From: Georgenia yuyongxinii
GTDB taxonomy: Bacteria; Actinomycetota; Actinomycetes; Actinomycetales; Actinomycetaceae
NCBI RefSeq assembly: GCF_006352065.1
Contig: NZ_CP040915.1
Span: 3,410,001 to 3,474,000 of the forward strand
Direction: 5' to 3'
DNA: 64,000 bases
Position 1 is the first letter of the stretch, and each line of letters starts with the position of its first letter. This document shows, piece by piece, positions 40,320 through 49,723 of the stretch. The position numbers and the translations under genes were made by a program. A model generated the notes under the pieces. The model saw nothing but the letters and a program-made list of their open reading frames with translations, was not told the origin of the DNA and did no database searches.

Positions 40320-40763
40320 CTACTGGGCTACCTGGGTGATCTCGAAGGTCTGCGGCTTCTGCGCGCTGTGCGGGTGCTCCGCACCGCGGTAGACCTTCAG
40401 CTTGCTGAGCTGGGCGCGGCCGAGGGTCGTCTTCGGGATCATGCCGCGAACGGCCTTCTCCACGGCGCGCTCCGGCTTCTTCTCGAGGAGCTCGGCGTAG
40501 GTGGTGGCCTTCAGCCCGCCCGGGAAACCGGAGTGGCGGTACGCAAGCTTCTTCTCACGCTTGCTACCGGTCAGGGCGATCTTGTCAGCGTTGATCACGA
40601 TGACGAAGTCGCCGTTGTCCACGTGCGGGGCGAAGGTCGGCTTGTGCTTCCCACGGAGCAGGGTGGCGACCTGGGTCGCCAGTCGGCCGAGGACGACGTC
40701 GGTAGCGTCAATGACGTACCAGTTCTTCGTGACGTCGCCGGGCTTCGGTGTGTACGTGCGCAC
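40320..40763 (-). CDS. rplM: 50S ribosomal protein L13
   Basis: 147 residues, the standard length. [38 protein letters not shown] and [11 protein letters not shown] are conserved. GTG at 40763 with AAGG ~8 nt upstream is preferred over an upstream in-frame ATG at about 40830 because it reproduces the usual N-terminus. The ~320-bp gap upstream contains a possible promoter (40805-40835) and no gene. Confidence 0.96.
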   Translation of the reverse strand: MRTYTPKPGDVTKNWYVIDATDVVLGRLATQVATLLRGKHKPTFAPHVDNGDFVIVINADKIALTGSKREKKLAYRHSGFPGGLKATTYAELLEKKPERAVEKAVRGMIPKTTLGRAQLSKLKVYRGAEHPHSAQKPQTFEITQVAQ

Positions 40764-40804
40764 GGGCGTAGCCTTCGTTTCTTCAGCGTTCTTGTCGTCG
40801 GGTA

Positions 40805-40835
40805 CAGCTATGGCGGCGCTGAGACCCATGGTCAA
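40805..40835 (-). promoter_or_regulatory. Candidate rplM promoter
   Basis: On the minus strand TTGACC (40835-40830) and TAGCTG (40810-40805) are separated by 19 bp, ~45 bp before the rplM start. Spacing is long and the -10 is weak. Confidence 0.3.
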
Positions 40836-41085
40836 ATTGGTGCTCGCTGCGCGCATCCGGGCGGCTACGCCGGCGAGTGGGAGCACCGGGAGCGCATGGG
40901 GATGCACAACGACGTCCCAGGGTACTCCGACGCGAGCGACGCGGTCAAAACATCTCACCCACTCGACCTGCGTGAGGCCCGCCACGAAACCCGGCCACGC
41001 CGCGCCGGGAGCCCGGGTGGAATGTGCGTCATGAGGCCCCGCGGCGCCGGACATCAAGCACCCCAGACCAACGCAGGCGGACCGC

Positions 41086-42783
41086 TCAACGACGGCGGAC
41101 GCCGTCGTCCTCCCACACCGGCTCCGAGGTCTCCACGACCGTGCCGTCCGCGCGGACCTGGAGGAAGCGATCGAAGCCACGGGTGAACCACCGGTCGTGG
41201 GTGACCGCCACCACGGTGCCCTCGAACGCGTCCAGGCCCGCCTCGAGGGCCTCGGCTGAGTGCAGGTCGAGGTTGTCGGTGGGCTCGTCGAGCAGGAGGA
41301 GCGTCGCCCCGGAGAGCTCGAGCAAAAGGATCTGGAACCTCGCCTGCTGCCCGCCGGAGAGAGTCTCCACCCGCTGTTCGGCGGCGTGGGCGAGCTCGTA
41401 GCGGTCCAGCGCGCGGCCGGCCTGCTCGCGCCCCATGCCGGCCCGCGTCCCCGCACCGCGGTGGAGCACCTCGAGCAGGGTCCGGCCGGTGAGGTCCGCG
41501 CGCAGCTGCCCCTGAGCGAACCACCCGGGCCGCACACGCGCCCCGAGCCGGGCCTCGCCGGTGTGCGGGACGTCCGCGACGGGCTGACCGTCGGCGGGAA
41601 GGTGTTCCGGCCCGGGGTCCGAGCCGCCCCGCGCGAGCAGCCTGAGCAGGTGCGACTTGCCCGTGCCGTTCGCACCGAGCACGGCCACGCGCTCGCCGAA
41701 CCACACCTCCAGGTCGAACGGCGTGGTCAGCCCGGGCAGCTCGAGAGCGGTGCAGACGATCGCCCGTTTGCCGGTGCGTCCGCCGCGCAGGCGCATGGTG
41801 ACGTGCTGGGCGGCGACGACCACCTCCGGTGGGCCCGCCGCCTCGAAGCGGGCGAGGCGGGTGCGGGCCGCCTGCAGCCGGGCGGCCATGTCGGAGTTGT
41901 AGGCCGCCTTCTGCCGGTACATGACCACCAGCTGGCGCAGCTTGGCGTGCTCCTCGTCCCAGCGGCGCCGCAGCTCCTCCAGCCGGCTCATCCGCTCGGC
42001 CCGCGCGGCGGGGAACGTGGCGAAGGAGCCGCCGTGCACCCAGGACGTGGCGCCGGCGGGGCCGGGCTCGAGGGCGGCGACGTGCGTGGCCGTGCGGGCG
42101 AGGAGCTCGCGGTCGTGGCTGACGAAGAGGACGCCCTTGGTGGTGGCGCGCAGCTGGTCCTCGAGCCAGCGCTTGGTGGGCACGTCGAGGGAGTTGTCCG
42201 GTTCGTCCAGGACAAGCAGCCCGGCGGGGCCGCGCAGCAGGGCCGTGAGCGCCAGCCGCTTGGCCTCGCCGCCGGAGAGGGTGCGCACCGCGCGCCATTG
42301 AGCGCGGTCGAACGGCTGGGCGAGCACCTCCATGGTGATCTCGTCCCACTCGGCCTCGGCGGCGTAGCCGTCCACCTCGGCCCAGTCGGCCAGCGCCTGG
42401 GCGTACGCGAGCTGGGCGGGCTCGTCGTCGTCGGTCATCATCGCCAGCTCCGCGGCCTCGAGCCGGTGGGCCACCTCACGCAGCCGGTCGGGCGCGTGGG
42501 CGACGAGGAGGTCACGCACGGTGCGGTCGTCGGCCGTGCGACCGACGAGCTGGTCCATGACGGCGAGCGTGCCGCTGCGGCTGACGGTGCCGCGGTGGGG
42601 CTCCAGCTGACCGGTGGCGATGCGCACGAGGGTGGTCTTGCCGGCGCCGTTCGGGCCGATCAGCGCCACCCGGTCGCCCTCACCCGCGCGGAGCGAGACG
42701 TCGGCGAGGAGTCCGCGACCGTCCGGCAGGTCGTAGCCGATGCCGGCCAGGTCCAGGTGTGCCACCGCGTCAGGATCGCGCAC
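41086..42783 (-). CDS. ABC-F family ATPase
   Basis: 565 residues with two ABC domains in one chain and no membrane segment, the ABC-F architecture of ribosome-acting proteins. Domain 1 has [17 protein letters not shown] and [12 protein letters not shown]; domain 2 has [16 protein letters not shown] and [12 protein letters not shown]. The linker ([17 protein letters not shown] and on) is the charged coiled-coil that reaches the ribosome. Whether it is a translation factor or gives antibiotic protection cannot be told. GTG at 42783 is used; GTG at 42765 (VAHLDLAG) is an equally plausible start. Confidence 0.9.
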   Translation of the reverse strand: MRDPDAVAHLDLAGIGYDLPDGRGLLADVSLRAGEGDRVALIGPNGAGKTTLVRIATGQLEPHRGTVSRSGTLAVMDQLVGRTADDRTVRDLLVAHAPDRLREVAHRLEAAELAMMTDDDEPAQLAYAQALADWAEVDGYAAEAEWDEITMEVLAQPFDRAQWRAVRTLSGGEAKRLALTALLRGPAGLLVLDEPDNSLDVPTKRWLEDQLRATTKGVLFVSHDRELLARTATHVAALEPGPAGATSWVHGGSFATFPAARAERMSRLEELRRRWDEEHAKLRQLVVMYRQKAAYNSDMAARLQAARTRLARFEAAGPPEVVVAAQHVTMRLRGGRTGKRAIVCTALELPGLTTPFDLEVWFGERVAVLGANGTGKSHLLRLLARGGSDPGPEHLPADGQPVADVPHTGEARLGARVRPGWFAQGQLRADLTGRTLLEVLHRGAGTRAGMGREQAGRALDRYELAHAAEQRVETLSGGQQARFQILLLELSGATLLLLDEPTDNLDLHSAEALEAGLDAFEGTVVAVTHDRWFTRGFDRFLQVRADGTVVETSEPVWEDDGVRRR

Positions 42784-42882
42784 GGGGTGCGCGGTGGTCC
42801 AACGGATTGGGGCCGGCTGTCCGTCCGTGCGAGCCCGCCGTCCGCCGGTGCGAGGCCGGCAGACCGGTGGCAGGCTGGCCGT

Positions 42883-43419
42883 ATGAGTACCGATGTTCCC
42901 AACCTGCCCCAGGACTCTCCCGGCGACGACCAGTTCCTCAGCGACGAGTCGTGGCAGCCCAACAAGGAGGACGCGCTGCTGACGACGGACAGCGAGGACG
43001 TCCTCGACGACGGCCTGACCGCCCCGGACACCGACCCTTTGGCGTCACTCGACCTGACCGAGTCGGGACAGCGCGAGGGCGAGACATGGGACGACCGGCT
43101 CGCCCGCGAGGAGCCGGAGGTGTGGGAGGAACAGCCGCCCGCCGACGCGAGCGACCAGGCGGGCACGGGGATCAACGGTGAGGAGCCGACCGGTGAGGAG
43201 TCCGCCGTCGGGACCCTCGTGGCCGCGCCGGACGACGACGACCCCTCCGACCGTCCAGGTGAGGAGCAGGACGTGTTCGCCGCGACCGCCGCGCGAACCG
43301 GCAACCTCGCACCCGAGGAACAGGCCATGCACCTTGAGGACCAGGGCATCGCCGTCGACGAGGGCGGCACGATCGAGCCCGACGGCGAGGACGTCATCGC
43401 CGGTGAGGACCGCCTCTAG
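42883..43419 (+). CDS. DUF5709-type acidic protein
   Basis: 178 residues, about a third Asp/Glu, no TM or signal. The order (PEDALL/TSDVLDDG, then GETWDDRLAREEPEV and a terminal GEDRL) resembles the actinobacterial DUF5709 family, whose function is unknown. ATG at 42883; the Shine-Dalgarno is poor. Lies between the ABC-F gene (divergent) and fdhD (60 bp downstream, same strand). Confidence 0.72.
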   Translation: MSTDVPNLPQDSPGDDQFLSDESWQPNKEDALLTTDSEDVLDDGLTAPDTDPLASLDLTESGQREGETWDDRLAREEPEVWEEQPPADASDQAGTGINGEEPTGEESAVGTLVAAPDDDDPSDRPGEEQDVFAATAARTGNLAPEEQAMHLEDQGIAVDEGGTIEPDGEDVIAGEDRL

Positions 43420-43479
43420 ACCGGGGTCGCCGCACCCGAGGCGCCCGTAGACTGCACCGCACCACGAGGAGGTGCGGCC

Positions 43480-44316
43480 GTGCGAGCAACCAAGCGACGC
43501 CCGGTGGTGCGGCTCGACGCCGACGGCGGTCGCCGCGCCCGCGCGGACACCCTCGCGGGCGAGGAGCCGCTCGAGATCCGCGTGGCCGGCGTGCCGTACA
43601 GCATCACCATGCGCACGCCCGGCGCAGACTTCGACCTGGTGGCCGGTTTCCTGGTCTCCGAGGGTCTGGTGTGGCACGCCGGGCAGATCGTGTCCATCGC
43701 GTACGGCGCCGGCGTGGAGCCCGACGGCTCCCGCAGCTACAACTTGGTCGAGGTGCGGCTGGCAGCCGGAGTCGCGCCGCCCGACCCCTCGTTGAGCCGA
43801 CACGTCTACACCTCCAGCTCGTGCGGCATCTGCGGGACCGCCTCCATCGAGGCGGTGACGCGCGCCTCCCGCTTCCCGCCCGACGGGGACGGCCTGCGCA
43901 TCAGGCTTCCGGAGCTCCTCGCGCTGACCGAGCGGCTGCGCCAGGGCCAGCAGGTCTTCGACAGCACGGGCGGCGTGCACGCGGCCGGCTTGTTCGCGGT
44001 CACCGCGGACGGGCGCGCGGACCTCGCGTGCCTGCGCGAGGACGTGGGTCGCCACAACGCCGTCGACAAGACGGTCGGCTGGGCACTGCGGGAGGGCAGC
44101 CTGCCGCTGAGCGGGACCGTCCTGCAGGTGTCCGGCCGGGCGTCCTTCGAGCTCGTGCAGAAGGCGTACATGGCCGGGATCCCCGCACTGGCTGCGGTGA
44201 GCGCACCATCCGCGCTCGCCGTCGAGCTCGCCGCGGAGTGCGGCATCACGCTGGTCGGGTTCAGCCGCGGCGCGAGCGTCAACGTCTACGCGGGCGAGCA
44301 CCGGATCCTGACCTGA
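43480..44316 (+). CDS. fdhD: Formate dehydrogenase accessory sulfurtransferase FdhD
   Basis: Moves sulfur from IscS-type desulfurase to the Mo-bisMGD cofactor of formate dehydrogenase, without which the enzyme is inactive. 278 residues; Cys115 and Cys118 in SSSCGICGTAS are the sulfur-carrying pair, and FDSTGGVHAAGL, REDVGRHNAVDK and SGRASFELVQKA are diagnostic. GTG at 43480 with GAGGAGG upstream. Its client is the fdh operon at 48.5-54 kb, not adjacent. Confidence 0.95.
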   Translation: MRATKRRPVVRLDADGGRRARADTLAGEEPLEIRVAGVPYSITMRTPGADFDLVAGFLVSEGLVWHAGQIVSIAYGAGVEPDGSRSYNLVEVRLAAGVAPPDPSLSRHVYTSSSCGICGTASIEAVTRASRFPPDGDGLRIRLPELLALTERLRQGQQVFDSTGGVHAAGLFAVTADGRADLACLREDVGRHNAVDKTVGWALREGSLPLSGTVLQVSGRASFELVQKAYMAGIPALAAVSAPSALAVELAAECGITLVGFSRGASVNVYAGEHRILT

Positions 44317-44320
44317 CCTG

Positions 44321-44380
44321 TCAGTTCTTCTTGGCCGGCGCCTTGCTCTTCCCGACGGCGTTGCCGGGCTTGGCGGTGCC
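44321..44380 (-). pseudogene. Possible 3' remnant of a minus-strand gene
   Basis: On the minus strand the ~20 codons before the stop at 44323-44321 end KPGNAVGKSKAPAKKN, the look of a real basic C-terminus, but the frame is closed by a stop just upstream. It lies between fdhD and the start of the DUF222/HNH gene, so it may be the end of a gene truncated when that element arrived. Confidence 0.3.
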
Positions 44381-44463
44381 GCATCACCGCGGCGGTGCGG
44401 TTTTGCACCAGGGTTCGGGGGTGTCGACGCTGGTCGGCGGTGTGTGCACAGGCGTGAGGTGGG

Positions 44464-45998
44464 ATGTCGGTGGTCGTCGCTAGTGTCGTACACATGTTCG
44501 ATACGGGCGGTGGTGCGGGATCGGTGGTGGTGGTGCCGGGCGGCGCTGGCACGCCGGGCGGCGCTGGGGTGCCGGGCGGCGCTGGGGTGCCGGGCCGGCC
44601 TGTGTCCGCGGTGGACGTGGACCGGTGGCGGGCGGCGGTGGTGGGGCTGGACCGGGATGTCTCGGATGCCGAGCGGGTGGACCAGCTGCGTGCCTTGGAG
44701 GACCTCAAGGCCGCCGCGGCGGCGGCGCAGGCGCGGATCGCGGTCGACTTCGAGGCCTCTCAGCGCAAGGCCCAGGCCTCGGCCGGTGTGCCGGCCGCCC
44801 GCCGGGGCCGGGGCATCGGCGCCCAGATCGCGTTGGCGAGGCGGGAGTCCCCGGCCCGGGCGGGGCGGCTGCTGGGTCTGGCCAAGGCGCTGGTGGAGGA
44901 GATGCCGCACACCTTCGCCGCGCTGGCGGCCGGGGTCCTGAGCGAGGGGCGTGCGACGTTGCTGGTGCGCGAGTCCGCGTGCCTGTCCGTGACGGACCGG
45001 GCCGTGTTCGACGCCGAGGTCGCCGCCGACCCCGCCGCCCTGGACGGGGTGGGCGACCGGCGGCTGGTGGCCCGCGCCAAGGCGGTGGCCTACCGGCTCG
45101 ACGCGGCCGCGGCCGTGGGACGGCTGCGCCAGGTCGAGGCCGACCGCTACGTGAGCCTGCGCCCGGCGCCGGACACCATGACCTACCTGACTTGCCGGTG
45201 GTCCAGGGCGTGGGCGTCTACGCGGCGCAGAGCCGCGTCGCGCAGAGCCTGCGCGCCCAGGGCGACCCGCGTAGCCGCGGGCAGATCATGGCCGACACCC
45301 TCGTCGAGCGGGTCACCGGCCAGGCGGTGGCCGCCGCCGTGCCGGTCGAGGTCCAGGTCGTCATGACCGACCGGGCCCTGCTCGCCGGGGACGACGAACC
45401 CGCCACGATCCCCGGGTACGGCACCGTGCCCGCCGCGTGGGCCCGCCTGCTGGTCCACGAGCGCACCAACGGCGCCGGCTGCGCCGCCGGCACCGCGGAT
45501 GAGCCGGTCCTGGTGTGGTTGCGGCGGTTGTTCACCGCCCCGAGCACCGGGCAGCTGGTCGCGCTGGACTCCCGGCGCCGCAGCGTCCCGGCCGGGCTGG
45601 CGCGGTTCATCGACCTGCGCGACCAGGGCTGTCGCACCCCGTGCTGCGACGCCCCGGTCCGCCACCACGACCACGTCGTGGCCCACGCCGACGGCGGACC
45701 CACCACCGCGGCGAACCTCAAGGGCACCTGCGAGGCCTGCAACTACGCCAAACAAGCACCCGGCTGGCGCGACCACCCCCTGACCACCGGCGAGCAACGC
45801 GCCGGACCGGCAGAACAGCAACGCGCCGGACCCGACCCCGGGCACCTCGTGCAGACCACCACCCCGACGGGCCACCGCTACACCTCGGCCGCGCCCGCCC
45901 TACCCGGCCACCACGCGCCCACACCCCAGGCACCGAACCCGGCCGCCAACCACAGCCCCATCGAACGCCTCCTGCTCGACCTATACTGGGCAGCCTGA
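44464..45998 (+). pseudogene. DUF222 / HNH endonuclease-domain protein, frameshifted
   Basis: Belongs to the multicopy actinobacterial DUF222-HNH family (13E12-repeat type). The first frame runs from ATG 44464 (GAGGTGGG upstream) through a Gly/Pro tandem repeat and the DUF222 helices to DTMTYLT near 45190. There the frame is lost; the +1 neighbour frame resumes with LPVVQGVGVYA and holds the HNH motif (HHDHVVAHADGG, then CEACNYAK). The family usually has about two more residues here, fitting a 7-bp deletion or a 1-bp loss. Probably an inactive copy. Confidence 0.85.
44535..44594 (+). repeat. 18-bp tandem repeat coding Gly-Gly-Ala-Gly-x-Pro
   Basis: GCCGGGCGGCGCTGG recurs at 44535, 44553 and 44571, with a partial fourth unit at 44589; period 18 bp. 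It encodes PGGAGx units in the N-terminus of the DUF222 protein, a region expected to vary in length. Confidence 0.8.
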
Positions 45999-46077
45999 GA
46001 CCCCGGGTCTCGGCGGAGGCGGGCGCGGACCCTCCGTGTCGCCGCAGCCGCTGGTCGGGAATGCTCGCGACCCGGCT

Positions 46078-46977
46078 TCAGGGCGCAGGCAGCACGCGCC
46101 GGGCGCGGGCCTGAACCGCCCGGGCCGTGAGCTCGTGATCGGCCGGGTATGCGACCTCCTCGAGCGTGAGTCCGTGCGCCGGCGCCACCGTCACGGCGGC
46201 GTCGCGCAGGCCGGTGGCGAGCACCTGTGCGGGCCACCCCACCGGGCGGCGTCCCTCGCCTACCGCCAGGCACGCCCCGACGAGCGCACGGACCATGGAG
46301 TGGCAGAACGCGTCGGCGCGCACGGAGGCGACGACCAGACCGGCGTCCGGCTCGCCGGCGGGCCCCCTCCGCCACCGCAGGTCGAGCAGGGTCCGAATCG
46401 TCGTCGCGCCCTCACGAGGCTTGCAGTAGGCGGCGAAGTCGTGCTCGCCGAGCAGGTGCTGGGCCGCCGCGTCCATGCCGGCGACGTCGAGCGCCCGGCC
46501 GTGCCACACCACATCATGGCGACGCAACGGATCCCGGCACGCGACGTCGTCGGCGATGCGGTAGGCGTAGCGCCGCCAGACGGCGGCGAACCGGGCGTCG
46601 AAACCCGTCGGCGCCGCCACCGCCCGGTGCACGACGATGTCGCTCGCCCCACGCGGGGACCCCCCGCGGCCCAGCACACCAGCGAGCCGGACCACGAGGG
46701 CCTCCCCAGGCGTGCGGTCGCTGCGACCAGGGACCGCTACCCACGCCCGCGCGGGGACGTCGACGTGCGCGACCTGGCCCCGGGCGTGGACGCCCGCGTC
46801 GGTGCGGCCCGCCACGGTGAGCCGCACCGACGGCAGCCGCAGCACCGTGGCGAGCGCCTCCTCCAGCGTCCCCTGCACGGTGCGCAAACCAGGCTGCGCC
46901 GCCCACCCGGCGAACGCCGCGCCGTCGTAGGACAGGTCGAGGCGAACCCGCAGATCGGCCGTGTCGGGGGTGCTCAC
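46078..46977 (-). CDS. truA: tRNA pseudouridine(38-40) synthase
   Basis: 299 residues. [19 protein letters not shown] at the N-terminus, catalytic Asp60 in GRTDAGVHA and [15 protein letters not shown] near the C-terminus are diagnostic. GTG at 46977. In many actinobacteria truA directly follows rplQ; here they are 13 kb apart with the C1/selenium island between. Confidence 0.95.
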   Translation of the reverse strand: MSTPDTADLRVRLDLSYDGAAFAGWAAQPGLRTVQGTLEEALATVLRLPSVRLTVAGRTDAGVHARGQVAHVDVPARAWVAVPGRSDRTPGEALVVRLAGVLGRGGSPRGASDIVVHRAVAAPTGFDARFAAVWRRYAYRIADDVACRDPLRRHDVVWHGRALDVAGMDAAAQHLLGEHDFAAYCKPREGATTIRTLLDLRWRRGPAGEPDAGLVVASVRADAFCHSMVRALVGACLAVGEGRRPVGWPAQVLATGLRDAAVTVAPAHGLTLEEVAYPADHELTARAVQARARRVLPAP

Positions 46978-47210
46978 GCACGCAGGCTAACGCGAGACAC
47001 CACGCCGTCCGAGGTCGCCATCGGAACCTCCGGGGGCACAGAGCCGACGGTAACCGTCCGGAGCACCACCCCTTCCGGCCCCCGAGGGCGCATGGCATGG
47101 TGGGGGTTCGGCCGGATGCTTCTGAGGCACGGCCGCGTCTCGGCCGGATGCAGGACACGGCCGCACTTTCGAGTCCGCACGACGACGTCAGACACGAAGG
47201 AGACCCAGCT

Positions 47211-48431
47211 GTGGGTGGAAACAAGGCAATCAGCTACGCAGGGACCGGCAAGGTCGAGGTGATCGACACCGATTACCCCACGTTCGAGCTCAAGGACGGG
47301 CCGGGGGTCAACCCGGCCAACATCGGCCGCAAGGTCGACCACGGGGTGATCCTCAAGACGGTCGCCACGAACATCTGCGGCTCGGACCAGCACATGGTCC
47401 GCGGCCGCACGACGGCGCCCACGGGGCTCGTCCTGGGGCACGAGATCACCGGCGAGGTGGTCGAGTGCGGCCCCGGCGTCGAGTTCATCAAGGAGGGGGA
47501 CATCGTCTCGGTGCCCTTCAACATCTCCTGCGGCCGCTGCCGCAACTGTAAGGAGCGCAAGACCGGCATCTGCCTGAACGTCAACCCCGACCGGCCCGGC
47601 TCGGCCTACGGGTATGTGGACATGGGCGGCTGGGTCGGGGGGCAGGCACAGTACGTGCTGGTGCCCTACGCCGACTGGAACCTGCTGAAGTTCCCCGACA
47701 AGGACCAGGCCATGGAGAAGATCCTGGACCTGACCATGCTCTCCGACATCTTCCCGACCGGGTACCACGGCGCCTACACCGCCGGGGTGACCACGGGGTC
47801 GACGGTCTACATCGCCGGTGCCGGCCCGGTGGGGCTCGCTGCCGCCACCGCTGCGCAGCTGCTCGGCGCGGCCGTGGTGATCGTGGGCGACCTCAATGAG
47901 GAGCGTCTGGCGCAGGCCCGCAGCTTCGGCTGCGAGACGGTCGACGTGTCCAAGGGCGACCCGAAGGAACAGCTCGAGCAGATCCTCCGCGTCCCGGAGG
48001 TGGACTGCGCCGTCGACGCGGTCGGCTTCGAGGCACGCGGCCACGGCAAGGATGCGGCGACCGAGCAGCCGGCGACGGTGCTCAACTCGCTCATGGACCT
48101 CACCGCAGCCGGCGGCGCGATGGGCATCCCAGGCCTGTACGTCACCGGTGACCCGGGCGGCGTGGACGAGGCCGCGCAGCACGGCGACCTCTCCATCCGG
48201 CTCGGCCTCGGTTGGTCGAAGTCCCTCGGCTTCACCACCGGCCAGTGCCCGGTGATGAAGTACCACCGCGGCCTGATGATGGCGATCCTGCACGACAAGG
48301 TCCAGATCGCTAAGAACGTCAACGCCACGGCGATCCCGCTGGAGGAGGCCCCGCAGGGCTACGCCGACTTCGACAAGGGCGCCGCGAAGAAGTACGTGCT
48401 CAACCCGAACGACATGATCAAGGTGGCCTGA
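47211..48431 (+). CDS. fdhA: Glutathione-independent formaldehyde dehydrogenase (zinc, NAD-linked)
   Basis: Oxidises formaldehyde to formate with tightly bound NAD, Pseudomonas putida type. 406 residues, longer than ordinary zinc alcohol dehydrogenases. Catalytic zinc Cys56 in TNICGSDQHMVRGRTTA, structural zinc Cys in CGRCRNCKERKTGIC, YGYVDMGGWVGGQAQYVLVP, the NAD fold AGAGPVG and EVDCAVDAVGFEARGHG match that subgroup closely. GTG at 47211 with AAGGAGA 7 nt upstream. Its product is the substrate of the convergent formate dehydrogenase. Confidence 0.92.
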   Translation: MGGNKAISYAGTGKVEVIDTDYPTFELKDGPGVNPANIGRKVDHGVILKTVATNICGSDQHMVRGRTTAPTGLVLGHEITGEVVECGPGVEFIKEGDIVSVPFNISCGRCRNCKERKTGICLNVNPDRPGSAYGYVDMGGWVGGQAQYVLVPYADWNLLKFPDKDQAMEKILDLTMLSDIFPTGYHGAYTAGVTTGSTVYIAGAGPVGLAAATAAQLLGAAVVIVGDLNEERLAQARSFGCETVDVSKGDPKEQLEQILRVPEVDCAVDAVGFEARGHGKDAATEQPATVLNSLMDLTAAGGAMGIPGLYVTGDPGGVDEAAQHGDLSIRLGLGWSKSLGFTTGQCPVMKYHRGLMMAILHDKVQIAKNVNATAIPLEEAPQGYADFDKGAAKKYVLNPNDMIKVA

Positions 48432-48445
48432 CCGCCTCATGCCCG

Positions 48446-48489
48446 ACGGCGGGGCCCGGCGTGCGTGCACCGCGCCGGGCCCCGCCGTC
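48446..48489. terminator. Terminator after fdhA
   Basis: GACGGCGGGGCCCGGCG pairs with CGCCGGGCCCGCCGTC (one bulged base) around a ~10-nt loop, beginning 14 bp after the stop. It separates fdhA from the convergent formate dehydrogenase operon. Confidence 0.75.
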
Positions 48490-48504
48490 ACCCCCTACGT
48501 GCCC

Positions 48505-48536
48505 CGCGAGATGTCATCTTCTCCGCGAGATGTCAG
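48505..48536 (+). repeat. 19-bp-period repeat, copy F (overlaps nrfD stop)
   Basis: GAGATGTCA at 48508 and again at 48527, spacing 19 bp, separated by TCTTCTCCGC. It follows the fdhA terminator in fdhA orientation, and its last bases contain the stop codon (48533-48535) of the convergent nrfD-type gene. Confidence 0.87.
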
Positions 48537-49723
48537 TTTGGTCCTTCGTACCGCACGCGCTCACCGCGCTCCAGGCGCTCTCGCTGCGGCACCACGGTGT
48601 AACGGGGGTCCTTCGCCGACTGCTGCCCGGCCTCGAACACGCCCACGCGCGTGCACGCGGAGCCCGCGACCAGCGCGGCCCCGGAGATGACCGCCGCCAC
48701 GCGGCTGCGACCCGCCACCAGCGAACCGAGCGCCCCGCCCACGGTGAGCACCCGGGCGGCGCGCATCAGCCGGCCCGCGAGGCCCTGGTGCAACGGCTCG
48801 GCCGTGATGCCCATCGACCGTTCCATGCGGGCCTCGGCCAGCTGCTCGACGATCGCGCCGCCGAGCGCCAGGCGACGCGCGGGTCCCGCCTGGGCCGCGG
48901 GGGCGGTCACCATGCCCAGCCCACCGGCCGCCGCGGCCGCGGAGGCGGTGAAGACGAACGGCAGCTCCCGGTAGGCCTCGTGCCAGGACGGCGTCGCCGT
49001 GTCCGCCAGCAGGACGGCCGTGTACGCGGCGACAGGCGGCGCCGTCACCGCCGCGACCAGGCCGGCCGGGCGACCCAGGGCCATCAGCAGCCGCACCGGC
49101 CCACGACGCCAGCGGGCCGGGAGCACGGCGGCGACCTCCGCCGCGGCGGCGACCCCGGCGAACGGCCCATAGGCGGAGAGGATCCACGTGCCCACCGACA
49201 TCGGTGAGGTCAGCTTCGCGACGCGCAGCATGTTGAGGAAGCGGGCGGGCCGTCCGAGGTCGTGGACGAGGGCCACGACGCTGAAGCTCAGGCCCGCGAG
49301 CGCCGCGAGCCGGCCCGACCGGCGCAGCGCGTCTCTGCCGGTGAGGTCGGCGCCGGCGGCGAGGAGCGAGGAGCCTGCCGCCAGCCCGCCGGCGAACATG
49401 TAGGCGGGGATGTCGATCTCCCACGGGGAGGGCTTGACGATCGGCCGCCCGTAGTAGGACGTGAACTCGGCGGGCGGCACCATGGGGCGCTCGCCGCCAC
49501 GGTCGCCAGGGCCACCGCCACTACGGCCCCGGCGACGGCCCCGGTCTCGACCACCGCGGCCACCGTCTCGCCCCGCGTCGCGGCCGCTCCGCTCACCCCG
49601 GTCCGGACCGCCGCGCCGCTCCCCCGCGCCCGCCCACCGGCCCTGCCGGATGCCGTCCGGTCCTGTCTCCCCTGCCCCCACCGGCCCCCGTGATGCGTCC
49701 TGGGGCACCTCCGCGCCGCTCAA
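48533..49723 (-). CDS. nrfD: Formate dehydrogenase membrane anchor, NrfD/PsrC family
   Basis: Quinone-reactive membrane subunit. After an ~80-residue Arg/Gly-rich leader, PPAEFTSYYGRPIVKPSPWE and DIPAYMFAGGLAAGSSLL begin the NrfD fold; HDLGRPARFLNMLRVAKLTS and SPMSVGTW are family motifs; about eight hydrophobic segments follow. The TTG at 49723 overlaps the iron-sulfur gene stop by 4 bp and is used; an ATG at 49483 (MVPPAEF) would drop the leader. It replaces the cytochrome b FdnI of E. coli. Its stop lies in repeat copy F. Confidence 0.85.
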   Translation of the reverse strand: MSGAEVPQDASRGPVGAGETGPDGIRQGRWAGAGERRGGPDRGERSGRDAGRDGGRGGRDRGRRRGRSGGGPGDRGGERPMVPPAEFTSYYGRPIVKPSPWEIDIPAYMFAGGLAAGSSLLAAGADLTGRDALRRSGRLAALAGLSFSVVALVHDLGRPARFLNMLRVAKLTSPMSVGTWILSAYGPFAGVAAAAEVAAVLPARWRRGPVRLLMALGRPAGLVAAVTAPPVAAYTAVLLADTATPSWHEAYRELPFVFTASAAAAAGGLGMVTAPAAQAGPARRLALGGAIVEQLAEARMERSMGITAEPLHQGLAGRLMRAARVLTVGGALGSLVAGRSRVAAVISGAALVAGSACTRVGVFEAGQQSAKDPRYTVVPQRERLERGERVRYEGPN

